Assembly (NCBI RefSeq): GCF_000835495.1
Contig: NW_015622542.1
Span: 1,138,485 to 1,202,484 of the forward strand
Direction of reading: 5' to 3'
Source: Cladophialophora immunda
Lineage: Eukaryota; Ascomycota; Eurotiomycetes; Chaetothyriales; Herpotrichiellaceae
DNA: 64,000 bases
The position numbers and the translations under genes are program-made. Positions 20,556-32,813 of the stretch are shown one piece after another. Positions within the stretch are counted from its first letter, which is position 1, and each line of letters begins with the position of its first letter. The notes under the pieces are model-generated. The model was not told the DNA's origin. It was given only the letters and a program-made list of their open reading frames with translations, and did no database searches.

Positions 20556-22519
20556 ATGGCCGGCCTAGTTAATCCTATATCAGAACCGATCGCTGATGCT
20601 GAGCAAACTGGGCGTCACGAATCAAGCACCGACCTTCCTATCACTGATGTCGAGAGACAGAAAGTATCATCTGTTGACGAGAAGACGACGCGGTCCGATA
20701 CCATCGCCGCACAGCATAGTCAAACAGACACTTTGGAGTCCAGGAGGAGCGCCTTACGAACGACCCTTCTCATGCTCGCACTATGCGTATGTATACTCAC
20801 CTCACGACCTCTTGAGAAACATGTTCGAGGTCTGACAACTTTGGCTACAGATTTCAGTGCTTCTCGCCGCGCTCGACATAACCATAATCACCACTCCCTT
20901 GCCCTCCATATCCTCACATTTCCATTCAAGCACGGGGTACGTCTGGATCGGTTCAGCCTTCCTGCTTGGAAGTGGAGCTTCGGGCCCTACGTGGGGAAAA
21001 TTGAGTGACATATTCGGTCGGCGACCCCTTCTACTCTCCGCGGCTGCGGTCTTTCTACTCGGCAGCGCGCTGTGCGGTGCGTCCCAGAGCATGGCAATGT
21101 TGATTGCGGGGCGTGCTATCCAGGGTATAGGGGCCGGGGGCCTGTTGACCCTGGTCAACATTGTGATTGGCGATCTCTTTTCTCAAAGGTGAGGGACTGG
21201 TGAAGATTGTTTTGGGCTGGATGTTTGGCTTATCGTCTTGCAGGGAACGCGGAGTCTACTATGGTATCATCGGCATGGTCTGGGCCACGGCGGCCGCCAT
21301 AGGCCCCGTGATAGGAGGAGCCCTGACCGAGGAGGCGTCCTGGAGATGGTGTTTCTACATCAATCGTAAGCCTCCGTTGATTTCGTCTACGCATTCCAGC
21401 TAAAACGTTCTCTACCTCGCTGCAGTTCCGACCTCAGGCCTGGCATTCTTTATCATCCTCTTCACCCTTAGGCTGCACAACGAAAGGCCCCCGCTCATAC
21501 CAGGTCTCAGGGCGATCGACTGGCTCGGAAGTCTCAGTATAACCGGCGGCACCACTATTTTCTTGCTGGGCCTACAGATGGGCGGCGTGATGCATCCGTG
21601 GAACTCGGCGACAGTTATTTGTCTGATCGTCTTCGGGGTCATTGCCTTCATCCTTTTCCTAGGCATCGAGTGGCGAGTCGCGCTCTACCCGATCATCCCG
21701 ATGCATCTGCTGGGCGGAGTCCGGCAGCTGGCTCTACTGTCCCTCGTCTTCAGCCACGGCGCCGTCTTCATGCAGACCTGTTACTTCCTTCCGCTCTACT
21801 TCCAAGCCGTGCTGGGTGCAAGGCCTCTCCTTTCGGGGGTCTGGCTGCTACCGTATGCGCTGTCCCTCTCCCTCAGCTCCACCGCCACCGGGATCTACAT
21901 CAAGACAACCGGCCGTTATTTCGACTGCATCGTATTTGGGGCGACGCTCTCCGTCCTCGGCCAAGGACTCCTGTACGACCTGCCCGCCTCGCGAGCTTGG
22001 GCGATGGTCATCATCTATCAGATTGTAGCGGGAATTGGCGCAGGGCCCAACTTCCAAGCCCCTTTGATCGCGCTTCAAAGCCTGGTGCCGAGACAGGACA
22101 ACGCCACCGCAACCGCGACTTTCGGATTCACACGCAACCTTGCCTGTGCGATCGGTGTTGTGATCGGCTCCGCCGCGTTCGCCAACAAGATGAGCAGCCA
22201 GCAGCCGGCCCTCCAGGCGGCGTTGGGTGGTCCGTTCGCGGCACAGTTCTCCGGCGCCCGCGCGTCGGCAAACGTGTTGCTGCTGGCCAGCTTACCGGAT
22301 TCGCAACGCCGGGTGGTCCGGCGGGCGTTCTACGAATCTCTCAAACCGATCTGGATCGAGGTCGTGTGCCTTGCCGCCGCGGGCCTGGTCGCGGTGTTGT
22401 TCATCGAGCGGCGGAAGAAACTGGACAAGACGCACGAACAGGTGCGCACGGGCCTCGAGGCAGAGGAGGAAAGAAGGAAGATTGCACAAGGTTTGCGAAC
22501 CGAAGTGAAAGAGGGATAG
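20556..22519 (+). CDS. MFS drug/proton antiporter, DHA2-like (14 TM) transporter
   Basis: This plasma-membrane efflux carrier has four exons: 20556-20786, 20851-21188, 21244-21365 and 21426-22519. The introns are 64, 55 and 60 nt and all phases agree, giving 594 residues. A soluble N-terminal tail of about 70 residues precedes TM1, which carries LDITIITTPLPSI, close to the DHA2 motif. GKLSDIFGRRPLL is the loop 2-3 MFS signature, and GRAIQGIGAGG and FYINLP are family hallmarks. The many hydrophobic segments fit 14 TM helices, and the tail is charged. Fungal members export toxins, drugs or secondary metabolites; the substrate here is unknown. It converges on a Zn2Cys6 factor (252 bp between stop codons), a common transporter-regulator arrangement. 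Confidence 0.9.
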
Positions 22520-22771
22520 AGGAACAGCGGGTCACCCGAACGACTCTCTAATCGTTCGGGAGCAGAGCGAAGGGGAGGGACCATTTCCGCTTGATGATTA
22601 GTAGAGGATCCCGCAGTAGTCTATCCTTGCTATACTCCACTATTAGAGGATTGTAGAAGACGCAGGCCAGCAATAGATGCCAGAATTCGCACAGCTCTAC
22701 ACCTGGAGATAGATCCATTAGCCCCTCCGAGGCCTCATCCCATGCTTTCATGCTTCCGTGCCGCCATCTCC

Positions 22772-25285
22772 TTAGTCAGGGAAAAGAAGGGACTCTTCGA
22801 CGCCGTCAGCCTGATTGTCAAGATAATTCATTGAAGGTGCACAAGACGGCAGGTACTCTGGAGGCGGAAGGTGCGCCGCTAGATCTCCGCCACCGCCGGC
22901 GTTGTTCATATCGCGATCGAGGGTTAGATTGGGATTGAAATCTGGATCGAATGCCTCTGGCAACGCCAGGCCAAAGGTCGGGAGAGAACCGGCAGTATCC
23001 CGCCCCGACCAGTCCGGGAGCCAGTAGTTTGACAGCAATGAATCTAATGCTGAAACTGCGTCCGTGGAGGGTGGTGCTGAAGAGCCGTGGCTGGTTTGAG
23101 CAGCATTTGCAGAGGCATCCAAGGACATGCCATCACCGGCGTTCAGCGTGGGCCCGTGACCGACCCCAAGATACCTCAGTGCGAGCGAGTCCGAATCGTC
23201 CGCAGGTGGTTCGCGGCTGACAAATGACCCGTTCCGCCGGAGTCCAGGCTCTGGATGTGAGAGCGGGCGTCGGGATTCTGTCTCAAGGGAGAAAAAATCG
23301 AACGGCTGGATGGATTCCAGGCTCTGCGGCTTCTGGGGGTCTTGGAAATCCTCACGATATTCCGCGCCGAGCCATTCTTGCAACTGGGTCGCGACCGCGG
23401 AAAACTTCGCGGCCAGCCTGCAGCCCAGAGAAGCCACCTCGACGAGCTTCACGGTCAGCTGCTGGAGATAGAACGGCAACTTGGTCGCCCAAGGGTCCAA
23501 AATTTGGTGGAGATGGCCGTTGAGCGTCGAGGCCGAAAGAAAGATCTTGAGCAGCACAAAAGTGGCATAGAGCGCTCGAATGATGACAATGACCGGGCTA
23601 AACTGGAGGCTCCTGGGGGACATGGACAGAAATTTGTCGAGAAGAGAATGGGCCGAAGACAGGCACGCCGCAATTGAGGAGATGTGGTTCGAGGTGAAGG
23701 TGCCGGGGCGCCCGGCAGCTTTTCCCAGTTGCTTCTTCCTGAACTTGTCTATCGAATACGGTGGCTTGAAGTCTGTGGGATCATAATCGGCGTACAAGCC
23801 ACCTTCGTGAAGGAGGCAAACATAATAGTGATAATTGATGCATAAGCATTCTGCGCGCCTTTGGTTAGAAAGTCAAGGTGATTGGCAAAACAAAAAGGCA
23901 ACGTGTCGTACCATTCTTTATCGCCGGGGACAGGGCTTTCTCCCAATCCTGGAGTTGCTTGGAGCAGTTCTTGAGATTCAATTGTATCTGGCTTTCGGCG
24001 AGAGGATCAACGTGCGCAGGGTCATTCAGGCGCAGCGAGTCGGCCGATAGTTCCATGATACTGAGCAGCTTGGCCCATGCTGCGAGGTGCTTGTCGGTAG
24101 GCGCTGCATGGCGAGAGGATTCGAGCACGTCAATGCTGTCGGCCATGTAGGGAGTAAATTGAAACGCCTTGGGTCGATGAAAAGCAAGGGACACGCTTCT
24201 AGACAGTCAGCGGGAGGGTGGCATGTCGCGGGAAGACCCAGTCACCTAGCGCAGCAGATGTAGGATGCCAACAAGGTTCTCCGACCCTCGATACTCTCAG
24301 GGCACTCCTCACTCTCGTGGCGATGAGCATCTCCGTCACGGGTGTGCTTGTCAACCTTTTCGCTTCTCGCGTCCTCTGTCGACCTGTGCCCATTCTTTGC
24401 TGCGTGCTTTCCATCTAAGCCAAGCTCCGCGGTCATTGTGGCCGCCATGTGAAGGTATCGATAAAAGTTCAGCTCCTCAAAGGCATCTGGGGAGTAATAC
24501 CAGTTCGTGTGGACGAGAATGGCCTGGATCAACTCGAGGGACCTTTCGGCGCGTAGGATGAGATGCTCAGCAAAGGCTTGCTGGACCTGCTGATGAAGTG
24601 CCATGCCGAGCTGTTCGTGAAACGTACCTGCAGCAGCAGCGAGGACAGCAAGGAACAATATGGGCTTCTGGAGGCGAAGCGAGGCCGGCGTGGTTTCTGC
24701 GGGGAATGCGACAAGGGGGCGATGAGGAAGCATTTGGCTGACGTATATGCCAAACAGATGGGCAGCCTCGTCCATTGTTAAAATGCCCATCTCGACGACG
24801 TCTCTGGGACTTGAAGGGCGAGGCGGAGCTGGGGCTACTCCCCATGTCTGGGGTTCTGGTCGATACAGGTTGGCACCCGGCTGTTCAGCAGCCGTCTTCC
24901 CTTTCTTCTGCTTTATCGTCCATTCTGCTTCGACGTTGTGGAGGGCGCTCCTCGGCATGCCTCCGTGGTTCTGTGGCGGCGTGGGTAATCCATCGGACTT
25001 CAAGAGGTCGCTCAAGGCTTTGACTTCTCTCTCAAGCTCTCTCACCCTTACATCTGTCCTCTTGGCCCTCGTCCGGCTGGGTTCTTTGAAGACGCAATCC
25101 CGTGACACATCAGCGCAGCGTTGGCATTGGCCCTGCAGAGCGGCCGTGCTGCCATCTGGCGCCGGTTGGCATCGAACTTTGAGCGCACGGCAACTTTCAC
25201 AGGCCCGACTAGCATGCCTTGCAGACTTCTTTGATTTCTCTGGATCCAGACTCGATTCGGACAATCCCGGCATGCTATCCTTCAT
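22772..25285 (-). CDS. Zn2Cys6 fungal transcription factor
   Basis: There are three exons: 25285-24246, 24198-23912 and 23850-22772. The introns are 47 and 61 nt and the phases agree; the product is 801 residues. A zinc-cluster DNA-binding domain lies near residues 28-65, with the six cysteines in ACESCRALKVRC and CQRCADVSRDC. It is followed by a short basic linker and a heptad-like coiled coil (LEREVKALSDLL). The middle region resembles the fungal-specific factor domain, with SVSLAFHRP after the first intron and INYHYYVCLLHE after the second. The C-terminus is acidic and Ser/Pro-rich, a likely activation region. The loop between cysteines three and four is 14 residues, longer than the usual 5-12. 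It may regulate the convergent MFS gene; this is inferred from position only. Confidence 0.9.
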
Positions 25286-26360
25286 TTTGGGGGGCGTTCG
25301 TGTGTTTCAGAAGATCGCGCATCAAAGACCCCGAGCTTCTGTTCTCATAGCAATCCCCTGTACAGATTAAGCCGAAGGATTCAAACCACCCTTCGAGCTC
25401 TGAGGTTCTCGATATTGTCCTCGACCGTAGGAAGAATCAGACGCCAGCGGCGGCATTGAGGAAGTCTAGGAGAAATGACAGCTGAACGAAAGCGGCGAGG
25501 GACACTTCTGGCGGAGCCCGTTATACACACTGAGAGATACAAAGCTCGAGGTGCAAGCAATGGGCAGTTTAGTCAAGATAATAAAGTGCTCGTGCCCCTC
25601 TTCCCCTTCTAGGGAAAGTCGACATAATTTAAAGTACGTATTCGGCTTGAAGTAGTTACCTCTTATAGATTGAGCGATGCTGCTTCTCGAACGAATGCAC
25701 CTTGTTATTGGACAAGTTCGGGGCTCGCGGCGGCCTTTGTGGCAGCAAATCTGAATAGTTAAAATTGCAGACGTTGTTGTCAATCTCTATCAGCGTGAGT
25801 TAGCAACAACCATTCATTGTCCTTGTACGCGTGCCAGGCGAGACGTTTTTGGCCCCCACGGCCTGCACCATCCAGCGATCGCTCAGCCGACTGGGTCGAG
25901 TCTCGCGTCAATGTGAAGTGAGCGGCGAGCAGGTTCTTCAGATTTCGCGGCTAAATTGGCGACGAGGGAAACCGACGCCGAGCTCAATTCGCCATCATCT
26001 ACGAGGGATACTCAGCCGTTGGCGATAGCCCCGACGAAGATCCTATACTTAAAAGTCCACCAAAACCTTTCACTCTTTCCAGCTTTTCTGTTTTCTACCA
26101 TTTCAGTACTCATCTAGTCAAACCAAAACCCTCTGTAATAATAAAGCGTCAGGAATAGCCCGGGTGGATATGCAGTGTGGGATGACACGCTCGGATTAGT
26201 GTATTGCTAAGTCCCGCCCGCAAGATTTGACAGGACTTGAATTCAGCATGAGTGGATGCTGGGACTCTCATGCTAAATGTGCCGCTCCTGTATTTCGAGT
26301 GTCTGGACGTCGTGGTATTCCCAATACTGCACTCCAGGAGAAACAGGGCCTTCATATCGT
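25286..26360. other. Spacer between the Zn2Cys6 and ankyrin genes
   Basis: This 1.07-kb stretch contains the promoter of the zinc-cluster gene and the 3' flank of the ankyrin gene. No open frame resembles a protein and no RNA gene was recognised. Confidence 0.45.
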
Positions 26361-29040
26361 TCATCCCGCGTGACCTTCTCTAGCTTTTGACTCCAGCAGC
26401 CGAACTATTTTGTCATGGCCATGTTCTGCCGCCCGCATCAGCGCTGTCCAACCGAAGTTATCACTCGAAATGATATCAACGTCCCCTCGCTCGAGTAGGA
26501 ATCGAACTACCTCCTCGCAGCCTGTCTCTGCCGCGTGCGAAAGTGGCGTCTGGCCGTCGATGTCCCTCGAATTAATATCGGCTTCCCAGAATACCAGTCG
26601 CCGAACTACCTCCTGGCAGCCACTCTGTGCCGCGTGCGATAACGGCGTCTGGCCGTAGATATCCTTCGAGTCAATCTCGACGTCAGTCCGCGTTCGTAAG
26701 ATATATCGAACTACCGCCTCACAACCTCTCTGTGCCGCGTGCGATAACGGCGTCTGGCCGTAGATATCCTTCGAATCAATCTCGACGTCGTCCCGCGATT
26801 CTGTGATATATCGAACTATCTCCAGTCGTCCACTCTGTGCCGCGTGCGATAAAGGTGTCTGACCGTTGATGTCCGTCGAGTTTATATCGACCTTGCATTG
26901 TTCTAGTAGTTCCCGAACTGCGAATGCGGATCCTTCCGCCGCAGTGTACAAGAGTAGCGCTCGAAGGTGGTTGCTTTCGTTGCTCAACTCGGCGTCAATA
27001 TCTTCCTCCAGCAACTGAGGAACCTCGTCGCTCTCACCAGCCAGAGTGACACTACCCCAGTCGATGTCAACCTCTGTATCCGGAATCTCGACGGCAGGGT
27101 CACCTGGGCCATCACTCTCATCGTCGGATGAACCTTGATCTGACAAGCTCACACGTGTTCTACTTCCCGGTTCCGAACCATCCTGAGAGAATATGTCTCG
27201 CGTCGAAACATCGGTGCCATATGCGGATGAACTACCTATTGAGACAGAATTGGCGTCGTGGTCGCGTATGGACATGAGCCGTATGGTCAGAGACATAAGA
27301 CCCTGCAGATGAGCGACAACATGCCGCGCCATCATCTCGGTCCGCGTTAGCGCAGGCTCCTTGATGCCTTCAGACTCGGCCTGCTCATCGGTATCATTTT
27401 GGGTGGTATTGTCCAATGCCGATAAAGCCAGCTTTCCATTCTCGACGCTTGTTCGCGCACGCTTGGGGGAGCTCTCCAGCGGCGTCGGCTCCTGCTGATG
27501 TTTCCCCGGGTTCATGACTTTGCGTTGTTGGGCCGCGGCGGATTTTGAGGAAGAGACCGGATCATCTTCGACAGGGAGGCAACATAGGGGACACAATTCC
27601 GGCCGCCTCCGGACATGAACTCTGCTCTGGCGCACAATCGCTTCAAGTTGGGCCTCCGTGAACGGATGTTCTTCTTTCAGGTGCTTGTAGAGCTCTTCTG
27701 GGGCGTGGAACCCTCCCAAAACATCATGGCAAACGGCACAAACCCAGCTTGGTGCGGGGTATACGTGTTGGTGCCAGGAAAGGCCGTGTTCTGAATGCAT
27801 ATGTGCCTGCCATTTCGTGAAAGATGAGAACGAACATATCGGGTCCGAACAACGTTCCGATATGCAGACATAGGGTCGTAGATCTTCGTCGACATGTTTT
27901 CTGCACTCAAAATCAGCTCAGATTTGATCCAAAGGTGAGATCCCCGGATCATCAAGGGGCATACCTCCATTTCTCTCCCTCGAAATACCGCCGTTCACGA
28001 GTCTCAAAACACCACTCGCATGTTAAATAGCCAGAGTCGTTATTAGCTTGCGGGGCTTTAGGGTACCCCACTTGACTGATCTGAATCGATAGAGTTTCCT
28101 TGTGCCGAGAGCTGGCATTGGATGAACCACTCTTCATCTTTTGCTGAAATACTTGGCGATCAATCGAAGAAACCTCTGACGGTAGGGAGTTCTGTTCTCT
28201 TTGGACAGGCATCGACCGTGGCAGTTTTCCAGCTAAGAGACGACGTCGTAGTTCACTTGGCATTCGGGCCTTTGCGACCAGCCGTTCGTTTGCCTCCTCT
28301 TCTTCGATAATCGGTTGTAATGGGCTCGTCACCTTTTGCCGGCGCTCTTGGAGGACGGCCTGGCGACCTTGGCGAGAAGATACCTTGTCGAATCTTTCAG
28401 CCATGGACCTGCTGAGCAGATCCAATAGCTCATAGTTCGCGTCCGGATAGAGGCTCCTGAGAAAGGTACCAGCCAGTTCTTTGAAGGAGTCAACGTCTGA
28501 GACGTCACTGTATCTTCCTGCCATCAAGCTTCTCGTCGATGACTGACGAATGGCGATACCGAGGCGGTTCAGTCGATCGATGGCTCCATTGATGCCTTCC
28601 ATGACATCTGTAGTAACCGCCGGTAAGTCATATTCTGGACCATTTTTTGAGGGCGAAGGTCGACTCAAAGATTTCTGGTGCCTAGGATCCTTGAAATCGC
28701 AAACTATTCGCTATGAAAACCTGCATCATCAATGATAAAAGGAGTACTGACTCTGTAATAGATTTTCTTTCAAGATGTCTAACAGTCGAAGGACAAGGTC
28801 TCGCAGGTCTGGATGATGCCTCAGTCTGCGATCCAGACAGACGCTTCGCTTGGCCAAAACACCCAGATATGCCGTCCATGACATGAATCGTTGATGATAC
28901 TCCTCGAAGATCCTCAGGGAAGCTGCTCTCAACGACTGCTGTTGTAAGAGCACCTGCTGGAAGAGCGACTCGCATTCATCTGCGAGATTGTAGATAGCCT
29001 CGTCCTCGTCCTCGTCAGCAGATGTAGGCCCGGACGTCAT
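26361..29040 (-). CDS. Zinc-finger and ankyrin-repeat protein (fungal NLR-like repertoire)
   Basis: There are three exons: 29040-28748, 28681-27965 and 27900-26361. The introns are 66 nt (less certain) and 64 nt; the product is 849 residues. The N-terminal roughly 100 residues include FEEYHQRFMSWTAYLGVLA and LRDLVLRLLDILKENL, a helical module seen before zinc fingers in many Pezizomycotina proteins. Across the second intron lies HVDEDLRPYVCISERC, then a C2H2-like finger ending HMHSEH, a second finger (CAVCHDVLGG to HLKEEH) and a CPLC pair. Residues from about 660 onward hold five to six ankyrin repeats built on GQTPLSHAA. Two of these repeats are almost identical in DNA. Likely a protein-interaction scaffold; its role is unknown. 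It is divergent from the DUF7580/hydrolase gene. Confidence 0.8.
26623..26789. repeat. Near-identical tandem ankyrin repeat units
   Basis: Bases 26623-26684 and 26728-26789 are identical except for one position over 62 bp. They are 105 bp apart, exactly 35 codons. Both encode the DSKDIYGQTPLSHAA core of adjacent ankyrin repeats. Such similarity points to recent duplication or gene conversion. Confidence 0.85.
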
Positions 29041-29520
29041 GTTTGTGCGCAAACTTGGTGCTCGGAACAGATATCGAGAGGCCAAACGAGAGAATACTAT
29101 GCCTGATGATCGACGGGTACCAAGTCGAAGTGGTGGTGGTGGCATTTGAAGGCCTCTGAGGTCGAGGCTGCGGGGCGACGCAGACAAGTCTGGCCAATGG
29201 CAGAGTTGCAGTGGCCCCGCAGTCCCGCCAAAGAAAGATGGCTGGGCTAGCGAGCTGAGTATCAGATGGAACTTCGCTCGATTATTCCTTGCACGTCTGC
29301 CCCCTGCCTCATCATCACCCCTTCGCTTGCAGAGTTTGCTGTCCGCATAGAACTCATTTGTGGCAGCTTTCATGTTCGCCACTATTGAAGTATTGCGGCT
29401 CGACCCGGTCCGCAGGCCTTCACTTCCATCAAAACAGCCCCGCACATTCAGCCGACCTCGACTACATATGCGGCCTCAGGAGAGCGTGGGGTACCATCAG
29501 CGATAGAAAGACCGCAGAAG
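29041..29520. promoter_or_regulatory. Shared divergent promoter of the ankyrin and DUF7580/hydrolase genes
   Basis: A 480-bp interval separates the two ATG codons. An open frame continues upstream of 29040 on the minus strand but does not resemble the family, and is read as leader. No specific site was recognised. Confidence 0.4.
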
Positions 29521-32500
29521 ATGGATCTGAATGCATCCCTTGAGTGGCGACTACTCCAGGGCTTTGGATCCGGTGTGGTCGGCAGGCTTGCAAGATATAA
29601 GCGTCAGCGTGGGAACGATTCTTATGCCAAGACTATTTCCGCGCTCGACAATAACCTCGCGTTCCTCGAGACAGAACTGCGCCTTGTGATTCAGTGGGAG
29701 GTATCTCCTAAATTACCGGAAGATACGTACGTCGAACTTCAGGTTAAGCTTCAGAGATTGTGTGATGCGCTCGAGGGAGCCGTTAACCTCGCCCTTACTT
29801 CGTCACGCAAGGCTGCTGGGCCTAAACTGGGAGAAACGGCTCGACTCACACAGGAGGCTGGAGACATTGACCTACAACCGCAGCAAGCCAAGCGCTATCC
29901 ATATCTACGAAACCTGTGGGACTACCTGAATGACGGGTCAGAGAATGCCGACACGTTCGACTTGGATTTGGCCAGTGGTCCAAACCCAACATTGTTCAAA
30001 TTTCAAGGGAGCTCACAGGTAAAGGACGCCTTGGATGCAGTGTACGAATGCAATGAAGCCTTATTGCGGCTCTGCAAGAACGCACATAGCCCTTCGCAGC
30101 ATGAAATCTCCCTACCTATCCAATCGACAATTGGCGACCACGCCCAGAAAGAGGAGCGCACAAAGGAAGTGCTCAAGGCTCTCTTTGTGTTGTTCTCCAG
30201 CTGCAATGCAACTCATGAGGTATTGCTTTATGTATCAGACTGTGGCCAAACTGAGTCAACTCTCGACATGTTCCTTTCTTGCTGCTCACATCCAAGGAAG
30301 TGGCAGGAAACCAAGTGCTTGCCATACGAGTAAGTTCCCGTTAAGAAAAGGTTCCTGCTCTGGCAATAACACATGTAACAGCGATCGATTCGCCGTGAGC
30401 GAGATTCACGATATCTGCCAGGGCCTCGAGACCTGGACAGAGGGCAGATTGTTCCAAATACTTCACGAACATCATGGTCTATTCAACGCCCATGATGATA
30501 TACCGCCAAAATCTAATCTTAGAGTGACTCCGGTGCAATCTCTAGATCACTTTATAAAGACTGGAGCCTTTCTTCGCACTCACCGTGATAAATCTCGACC
30601 ACTGTATTTCTTCGATCTCAAAATGAAGCAATCTTTAGCTCTGAAACTCGCCAACTGTCTGATGGCATTCCTTGACTCGGAAACGACTTCGCCAAGCTGG
30701 GATTCTGCGAAAGTATTTCTGCTAGCTCCATCAGGGATGAATGCACAAGACCGACTTCTCTACGTGACGTTCAAGAGCGGCAACTGCCATTGGCCCAACG
30801 CTACCGTTGGCTTTGCTGACCCAGTCTTGTTGGCTTTTGCCAAGCTCTTATTAGAAATCGACCTGGGAAAGAGAATCGACCTGGAAGAATCTATGTCGAA
30901 GCTTGAGCAGTGGGCCATCCTTTGTGAACGGGCTTTCGAAGCCGAACGAGCGGGCAGCGGCCTTTACGCCGAGGCAGTCAACGGATGTCTATACCTACAT
31001 CGAGACCTACAACCTACTGATGAAGACCCCAAGGCAGCTCTACGCAAGGCTGTATATCAACGAATCGTGAGCCGGATCGAAACAGCGCTGGCTCCTCTTA
31101 CGAAAGATAGGAAGCGACGTCGATCTACGTCCAGCAACGATTCGACATCATCTACTCGCGACGAGGCTAGAAGGAGCAGCTACAACCCGGCTCGATCGGT
31201 GCCTCTATTTATGAATGACAGTTCGTTGCCCTACCTGTCTAAAAGACGGCGACATCACCTGCCCATGAAAGGAAAATGCATTGAATTGCAGAAAGAACGG
31301 ACTCAAAATTCCAATGGTGGCCCTGCGAGGTGAGTAGAATTTAAGCCCCTTCCAAGGGATGTCCAATGTCCAAGTAACAGAATTAGATATTCAAACTCGG
31401 GTAGACTCACCGTCTTCCGAGCCCGTCAGGTGGACTTGCAAGACCAGGTTCCAATCTCCAAAGTCATCACTGATATCATATTCAAGAAACTTAGTGATAT
31501 CGACAGAACCTCTACCAAATTCACCGTAGAAGACATTACGCGCTCGTCAGTCAAGTACTCCGCTTCGAAGTCCGGCAAGAAAGGAGCAGCGCTGATCGCA
31601 TTCCGTGACGTTGTCCCAGCCACATTCCAAGCTGTGACACGGAGCAGCAACAGTGTGGTCTTCTCTGGAGACAGTGATGACGACGAATTATCAATGGATG
31701 TTGACGCCAATTTCATTGGAGCGACGCAGTTACACGAACCTGAATCCAAAGCTGACATCGTCGCCGAGTGCGTTACCTTGAACCCTAGTGTTTCCCTTGT
31801 AGAGAATAACTAATCTTGATCTACAGCATCGTCGCCATCCACGGTCTCAACGGCCACCCATATGGAAGTTGGCTCAGCAAGTCTTCGAGGCCAAAAATGT
31901 GGCTCAAAGACTTTCTGCCTGCAGACATACCAAGCTGCCGCATCTTCATCTATGGTTACAAGTCCAATATATTTGACGAGAAAACCCATCCACGACATGA
32001 ACTTTTCCATCAGGCTGAGCGACTCAACGCGACGCTAAACAACATCAGGACTGCAGCAGAGGTAGGCCAACTAGGTCAAAATCTAGTGATAATGCCCTTG
32101 GGATACCAGGCTCATAAGTGACAGTCCAGACGACCTATCATCTTCCTCGCGCACAGCTACGGAGGGCTGGTGCTGGCCCGGGTTCGTTGCCAGTCAATCG
32201 AGCTCTCAAAATGTACATCACTGACGCTGATGCTAGACACTCATCGAGGCACGCACGCGGCAGCGGCCCCTCCTCGAGGCCACGATCGGCCTCTTACTCT
32301 TTGCCTGCCCAAACCGTGGTTTCTATGTCCAAGACATCCTCGACACCATGAGGGCCGAGGACGAAGAAGCTGGGAATGCCGCTATGCCAGAGGACAAAGC
32401 CGATGCCCTTGTCCGGCGCCTCGGAGAGGGCGACTTCCGCAACGAACTCGCACCCTACCCGGACGTTATCAAAGGAAAGCAAGTGTATACCTTTATCGAG

Positions 32501-32813
32501 ACGCGAAAGACCGAGACGGTGACAAAATCTGTACGTTTTCAGGATCTACTTCTCCAGTGAGGTTAGGTAGCCGGGTGACTAACAGAGGATCAAGTCAGGG
32601 AAGATCCGCCGCGACGGTGATCTGGTCATGGCAGCCGGCCCAAATTCAGCAATCCTTGGACTTTCGGGAGAGAACGAAGAGGTTATACCTACGGACAAAA
32701 ATCACTCCGACATTGTCAAGTTTGCGTCGAGGAGCGACGAGACGTATGAGGATGTCAGATGTCGGCTACAGGCTCTTGTTAGCAAGGCGGAATCAAAGCA
32801 AGAGCTGTTCTAA
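29521..32813 (+). CDS. DUF7580 domain protein fused to SERAC1-like alpha/beta hydrolase
   Basis: Seven exons were assembled: 29521-30329, 30382-31329, 31381-31767, 31827-32061, 32125-32181, 32237-32530 and 32586-32813. All phases agree, giving 985 residues. The first half (MDLNASLEWRLLQGFG, then an LYFFDLKMKQSLALKLANCL stretch, FADPVLLAFAKLLLEIDLG and YAEAVNGCLYLHRDL) has the pattern of DUF7580, an uncharacterised fungal domain. The second half starts SGRLTVFRARQVD, as hydrolase-type fungal NLR N-termini do. It shows DIVAIHGLNG, IFLAHSYGGLVLA (nucleophile serine), FACPNRGF and a C-terminal NHSDIVKFASRSD with the likely catalytic histidine. There is no NACHT/NB-ARC domain or repeats. Two separate genes are possible, but the hydrolase frame has no ATG of its own near 31.35 kb, which favours the fusion. 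Confidence 0.7.

Noticed and set aside
21598..22551. A 317-codon + strand frame over the MFS last exon
   Set aside because: It is a shadow of the MFS coding frame; the main frame carries the transporter motifs.
22951..23677. Plus-strand frames inside the zinc-cluster gene
   Set aside because: They overlap a well supported minus-strand exon and have biased, arginine-rich composition.
31330..31380. Gene boundary between DUF7580 and hydrolase, with separate genes
   Set aside because: Neither ATG in this interval is in the hydrolase frame and splice signals give a clean in-frame join; noted as the alternative.
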